Below are positions 60,641 to 64,000 of a stretch of 64,000 nt of DNA, one piece after another. Under the pieces are notes generated by a model. That model had not been told where the DNA came from. It saw nothing but the letters and a program-made list of their open reading frames with translations, and searched no databases. The stretch spans positions 124,001-188,000 of the forward strand of contig CAYLZD010000002.1 of NCBI GenBank assembly GCA_964388275.1, given 5' to 3'. The stretch is from JARYLZ01 sp964388275. GTDB taxonomy: Bacteria; Bacteroidota; Ignavibacteria; SZUA-365. The position numbers and the translations under genes are program-made. Every line of letters begins with the position of its first letter. Within the stretch, counting starts at the first letter, position 1.

Positions 60641-62848
60641 TCAGGTTCCGCTTTCGTATCGGTCTATCATGTCCTGAATCTCCCTGTCGTCCGGCCGGAA
60701 TTCACAGCTCTCCCGATACCGCCTGAGCGTGTGCAGGGCTTTTTCCCTGTCGCCGTAGACGTCATGATATATCGCGGCCAGATCCGTGAAGGCCTTGCTG
60801 AATTCGCAGGGCGCCAGCGACAGCGTGCGCTCCAAAAACACGACGGCCGAGGCGTGATCGCCGGCCCGGGCGTACGCAGTCCCCGCCATGAACGCCAACA
60901 GCGGCTCCTCGGTATCGGGAGTCAGCGAGCGGCGCATGATCGCGGCCCTTGTGGCGACGTCCAGGTCGCCCCGCAGATACGAGTAGTAAACGCCGAGCGA
61001 CGGCCAGTCGTCGATCGCGGTGTCGAATTTCTCCAGCATGCCCCCGGCGATGTCGCCGTGTCCCGCATTGCGCGCCAGCACCAGCGCCGCGACGATGGTT
61101 TCGGTCAATCTGTCCGGAGGAATGTGACGGTAGTCGTCCGCGGGGAAGGGTTTCCGCGCGGCGTCCAGCAATTCGTCGAGCAGAGCTTTCCACATCGCGC
61201 CTCTGTTCGTCGAGTCCTTGCTTTCCCCCGCGATGCGCATCAGCATCCGGTATCCGTCTCGTCTCAACACGCCCGTTTTCACGCCGCGAAGGGCGGCGTC
61301 GAATTCCCTGACCCCGTTTCGCTCGCCCAGATGGAACTGGCGGAGGTTCTCATAGCTGCGGTAACTGTTCCAGGGCAGCACGCTGCCGGCGTACATGTCG
61401 GCGAGATCCGAAAAGCGCTCCGCGGAGGCGCGGCCGGCGTTCAGTCCTATCCAGGGCGCGATGTGCCCGGCGGTGAACAGCAGCAGCGCGGGGATCAATA
61501 ATCCGGCCCGCGTTTGAAGTGTCCGGCCGCCGTTCAGCAGCATGTCCAATCCGAGGAATGCGAACGCAGTAAGCGCCGCCGCCGGGATGTCCCAATCCTG
61601 GGCCATGCCGTAACGGGCGTTGCCGCCGAGGGCCAGCAAAAATGCTCCGAAAGCCGCCAGAGCGAAGAAACGGAAGGAAGGCCTTGCCGCGCAGTCCTTC
61701 CGGATCGCCGGCGAGAACAGTAAAAAAGGGAACAGGCACCAGACGCCGGCGTTCAGGTAGATCGTGTTGAACAGGTCCGCGATGCGGGCGGCCGAAAATA
61801 GGGTGTAAGAAGTGCTTCCCTCACGAATCCCGTTGTTGACGATCGACTCTTCGGACAGCGGGGTCACGAATTCGCGCAGCAAGACCAAAGCGCCGCTCTC
61901 GCGCAGAACGAGCAGAGCGGCGAAGCCCGCCGCCGCCAGAGCGGCCGCCTGCCAAGCCCGGCGCGCGGACCTCTTTCCGTCGCGGCCGTCGATGATCAGC
62001 AACAGCAGGGCCGGCAGGAAAACTGTCGAGGACAGGCCGAACAACGCGGCCGCCGTCAGTAAAACCGCGGGCGGCCATACGGATCCTCCGTGCCTGTAAT
62101 AACTCCAGGCCGACAGGAGGAATGCGACGGTGAATCCGTATTGCAGATGGTACAATTCGACGTACCGGAAAAAGAACAGCGTTCCCCCGCAGCCGAGCAC
62201 GCCCGCCGCGGTCGTGAGCGCCGCCGGCATGCGTTCCTTTCTCAGGAATACGGCCAGCGCCGCCGCGACCACCGCGAGACTCAACGCGCTGAGCCATGCG
62301 AAGGGCTCGTACAGAGTCTCGAAATTCGTGTTTCTCACAACAGCATGAAGCGCAACGCCCGTCAGCCATGTGCTGGGCTTGAGAAAAAAATCCGATCCCG
62401 CCGGATCCCTGTCGAGGCGCAGCACTTCCGACAGGCACAGCCGCCCGTCGCCGAGCAAGGCGCTGAACACCGGGAACAGCCAGGCCGAGACGCCGATTAT
62501 CAGCGCGGCCGTGAGCCCCGCCCATATTCCAGCGCCTCCCGGAAACAACTTCTCCGTCCTCCGCAACGCGGCGTCTGCCGGCCCTGCTACCGCCGGAACT
62601 AGGAGAAGAAAAGGCGCCGCCAGCAGAATGGGAATGAAGATGCCGTCGTCGATGTATCGGGGGAAATCCACGCCCCAGACGCGGGGAAGCAGACCCGGGA
62701 GCAGGACGAACAGCAGACGCGCCGCCGTCGCCGAGGCGGTCAGTATGATCAGCGCCTTCCCGGACGGCGGGAATTTTTCGGATGCGGCGTCCGCGGCCGG
62801 GCGGGTTTCCTTTCCGCTCCGGGCCCTCCGCTGTTTGTTATTTTTCAT
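60641..62848 (-). CDS. Large multi-TM protein with C-terminal TPR-like domain
   Basis: From the ATG at 62848 the product is 735 residues. Twelve or more hydrophobic segments occupy residues ~35-480, with the layout of membrane glycosyltransferases of the GT-C type (a lumenal loop DFPRYIDDG early in the chain). Residues ~560-735 are soluble and TPR-like (FMAGTAYARAGDHASAVVFLERTL). No definite catalytic motif was seen. The neighbourhood of the glycan cluster, with a 15-bp convergent gap, makes a sugar-transfer or polymerase role possible but unproven. Confidence 0.7.
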   Translation of the reverse strand: MKNNKQRRARSGKETRPAADAASEKFPPSGKALIILTASATAARLLFVLLPGLLPRVWGVDFPRYIDDGIFIPILLAAPFLLLVPAVAGPADAALRRTEKLFPGGAGIWAGLTAALIIGVSAWLFPVFSALLGDGRLCLSEVLRLDRDPAGSDFFLKPSTWLTGVALHAVVRNTNFETLYEPFAWLSALSLAVVAAALAVFLRKERMPAALTTAAGVLGCGGTLFFFRYVELYHLQYGFTVAFLLSAWSYYRHGGSVWPPAVLLTAAALFGLSSTVFLPALLLLIIDGRDGKRSARRAWQAAALAAAGFAALLVLRESGALVLLREFVTPLSEESIVNNGIREGSTSYTLFSAARIADLFNTIYLNAGVWCLFPFLLFSPAIRKDCAARPSFRFFALAAFGAFLLALGGNARYGMAQDWDIPAAALTAFAFLGLDMLLNGGRTLQTRAGLLIPALLLFTAGHIAPWIGLNAGRASAERFSDLADMYAGSVLPWNSYRSYENLRQFHLGERNGVREFDAALRGVKTGVLRRDGYRMLMRIAGESKDSTNRGAMWKALLDELLDAARKPFPADDYRHIPPDRLTETIVAALVLARNAGHGDIAGGMLEKFDTAIDDWPSLGVYYSYLRGDLDVATRAAIMRRSLTPDTEEPLLAFMAGTAYARAGDHASAVVFLERTLSLAPCEFSKAFTDLAAIYHDVYGDREKALHTLRRYRESCEFRPDDREIQDMIDRYESGT

Positions 62849-62917
62849 GCCTGTGCCGCTTGGGGGAGTCGTTTCACGGAACTTTTCCGGCTTGACCGCC
62901 CGGGGCAAATATAGCAA

Positions 62918-62951
62918 GGCCGCCGGCACATATCATCGCTTTGCGGCGGCC
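62918..62951 (-). terminator. Second hairpin after the COG2403 gene
   Basis: GGCCGCCG and CGGCGGCC form a perfect 8-bp stem with an 18-nt loop. It follows the first hairpin in the minus-strand direction. No T-tract, so it is a structure rather than a canonical terminator. Confidence 0.35.
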
Positions 62952-62960
62952 TCGAAAGAG

Positions 62961-62987
62961 GACGGCCGCCCTGTCCGGACGGCCGTC
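62961..62987 (-). terminator. Hairpin 26 nt after the COG2403 gene
   Basis: GACGGCCG and CGGCCGTC form a perfect 8-bp stem with an 11-nt loop just beyond the stop at 63014. On the minus strand it is followed by a short pyrimidine-rich run (CTCTTTC), which could serve for termination. Confidence 0.4.
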
Positions 62988-63013
62988 TCTCTATGCTCGA
63001 TACGGTGGGGGAA

Positions 63014-64000
63014 TCAGAGCTTGCTGACGAAATCGTCCAGCACGGTTTTCAGGGACGGTTCGCCGATTTCCTGCAGCTCGTAAGCAACGCGCACAGCGGG
63101 CTTCGAAATCTTGATTATGCGCTTGAGATCTATCGGAGTGCCGATTATCACGATGTCGCAAGGCGTCTTGGCTATGGTCGTTTCGAGGTCTTTCACCTGC
63201 TTCGCGCCGTAACCCATGGCCGGGAGCAGCACGCCGATCTCCGGATAAATCTCGAAAGTCTTCTTGATGGTTCCGACGGCGTAGGGACGGGGATCGATTA
63301 TGTCGTCAGCGCCGAATTTCTGCGCCGCTATCATGCCGGCGCCGAATTTCATTTCGCCGTGCGTGAGCGTGGGGCCGTCCTCCACGACCAGCGCCTTCTT
63401 GCCCGTTATCATGTCTCCCCGTTCGACGATTATGGGCGAAGCCGCGTCGATGATACGCGCGCGGGGATTGACGGAGCGTATGTTTTCGCGGAGTTCCAGC
63501 ACCTCGTCGGCGCCGGCCGTGTCGATCTTGTTGATGATGACGACATCGGCGAGTCTGAGATTGGCTTCGCTGGGATAATACCCCAACTCGTCGCCGACGC
63601 GGAGCGGATCGGCCACCACAATGTGCATGTCGGGCTTGTAGAACGGCAGATCGTTGTTGCCGCCGTCCCAGAGTATCACGTCGGCTTCCTTCTCCGCCTT
63701 CTCGAGTATGGCGGCGTAGTCCACGCCGGAGTAGATCACCGTCCCGCTGACGATATGCGGTTCGTACTCTTCCATTTCCTCGATGGTGCACTCGTGTTTC
63801 TTCAGGTCGGCCGTGGAGCCGAAGCGCTGCACTTTCTGCTTGTCGAGATCGCCGTAAGGCATGGGGTGCCGGATGGCCACCACTTTGAGGCCCATTTCCT
63901 GGAGTAGCCGCGCGACTTTGCGCGTGGTCTGGCTCTTGCCGCTCCCCGTGCGGACCGCGCAGACCGAGATCACTGGCTTCCTGCTGCGTATCATGGTCGG
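63014..64000 (-). CDS. COG2403 GTPase, cyclic 2,3-diphosphoglycerate synthetase-like (5' partial)
   Basis: The frame is open to the window edge; 326 residues from the first ATG (63994) are visible and family members are about 440-460 residues, so roughly the first quarter is missing. RTGSGKSQTTRKV is the P-loop, ILWDGGNND and VVIINKIDTA (NKxD) complete the nucleotide site, and ETTIAKTPCDIVIIGTPIDL near the end is family-typical. The archaeal relative makes cyclic 2,3-diphosphoglycerate; the bacterial role is not established. Confidence 0.82.
   Translation of the reverse strand, partial: PTMIRSRKPVISVCAVRTGSGKSQTTRKVARLLQEMGLKVVAIRHPMPYGDLDKQKVQRFGSTADLKKHECTIEEMEEYEPHIVSGTVIYSGVDYAAILEKAEKEADVILWDGGNNDLPFYKPDMHIVVADPLRVGDELGYYPSEANLRLADVVIINKIDTAGADEVLELRENIRSVNPRARIIDAASPIIVERGDMITGKKALVVEDGPTLTHGEMKFGAGMIAAQKFGADDIIDPRPYAVGTIKKTFEIYPEIGVLLPAMGYGAKQVKDLETTIAKTPCDIVIIGTPIDLKRIIKISKPAVRVAYELQEIGEPSLKTVLDDFVSKL

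Overview
The window is GC-rich, gene-dense chromosomal DNA from an FCB-group bacterium (Bacteroidota/Chlorobiota-like; Kapabacteria or a related high-GC lineage is a reasonable guess but is not proven). The pointers are a short primary sigma factor of about 287 residues without region 1.1 (44528-45391), a secreted beta-propeller protein ending in a type IX secretion sorting domain with a YPNPFS motif (14277-16532), lamin-tail-domain and FlgD-Ig-like surface proteins, many LxxC lipoproteins, a ligand-propeller sensor kinase, and a complete menaquinone pathway. No rRNA, tRNA, IS element, prophage or CRISPR array was recognised.

Layout. 1-1103: C-terminal part of an AddB-like nuclease. 1297-5203: a YfaP-like lipoprotein and a lysine-6-dehydrogenase-like gene facing each other across a rearranged spacer. 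The last 182 bp of the first and 3' part of the second occur twice as a 460-bp direct repeat (2420-2879 and 3858-4317, offset 1438, no indels), with a roughly 21-22-nt minisatellite between the copies. 5294-10884: methyltransferase, amidase lipoprotein, SpmA/SpmB pair, STAS protein, YkvA-like protein. 11071-16532: RecQ, YraN, T9SS cargo. 16557-20619: PDZ protein diverging from an ECF sigma/anti-sigma/DUF4097 operon, then a double YHS protein. 20884-31085: menaquinone region with DAHP synthase and menG on the plus strand facing a minus-strand operon menF-menDH-menB-menA-menC-menE in which MenD and MenH are fused. 31160-36144: DUF4292-like lipoprotein, zinc CDF transporter, UvrA. 36249-45391: propeller sensor kinase, two secreted proteins of unknown function, a GAF/degenerate-GGDEF protein and rpoD. 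45871-50448: SpoIID/LytB lipoprotein, small FN3-like protein, lamin-tail protein. 50525-54049: a hybrid histidine kinase, its overlapping 7TM partner and a tandem pair of nearly identical 135-residue proteins with a CPPYC...NELNS tail. 54519-60625: ABC-exporter-dependent glycan cluster (Wzm, Wzt, three glycosyltransferases, one methyltransferase). 60641-64000: large multi-TM protein with TPR-like tail and a partial COG2403 GTPase.

Gene organisation is compact. Translational coupling by ATGA or GTGA overlaps is seen at spmA/spmB, sigma/anti-sigma/DUF4097, menC/menE, wzm/wzt, wzt/GT2, GT4/methyltransferase and methyltransferase/GT4. The least explained parts are the duplicated minisatellite locus at 2.4-4.3 kb, the tandem small-protein pair at 53-54 kb next to a 7TM/hybrid-kinase pair, and the unknown secreted pair at 40-42 kb. 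Family assignments rest on motif recognition by eye; no database search was possible.
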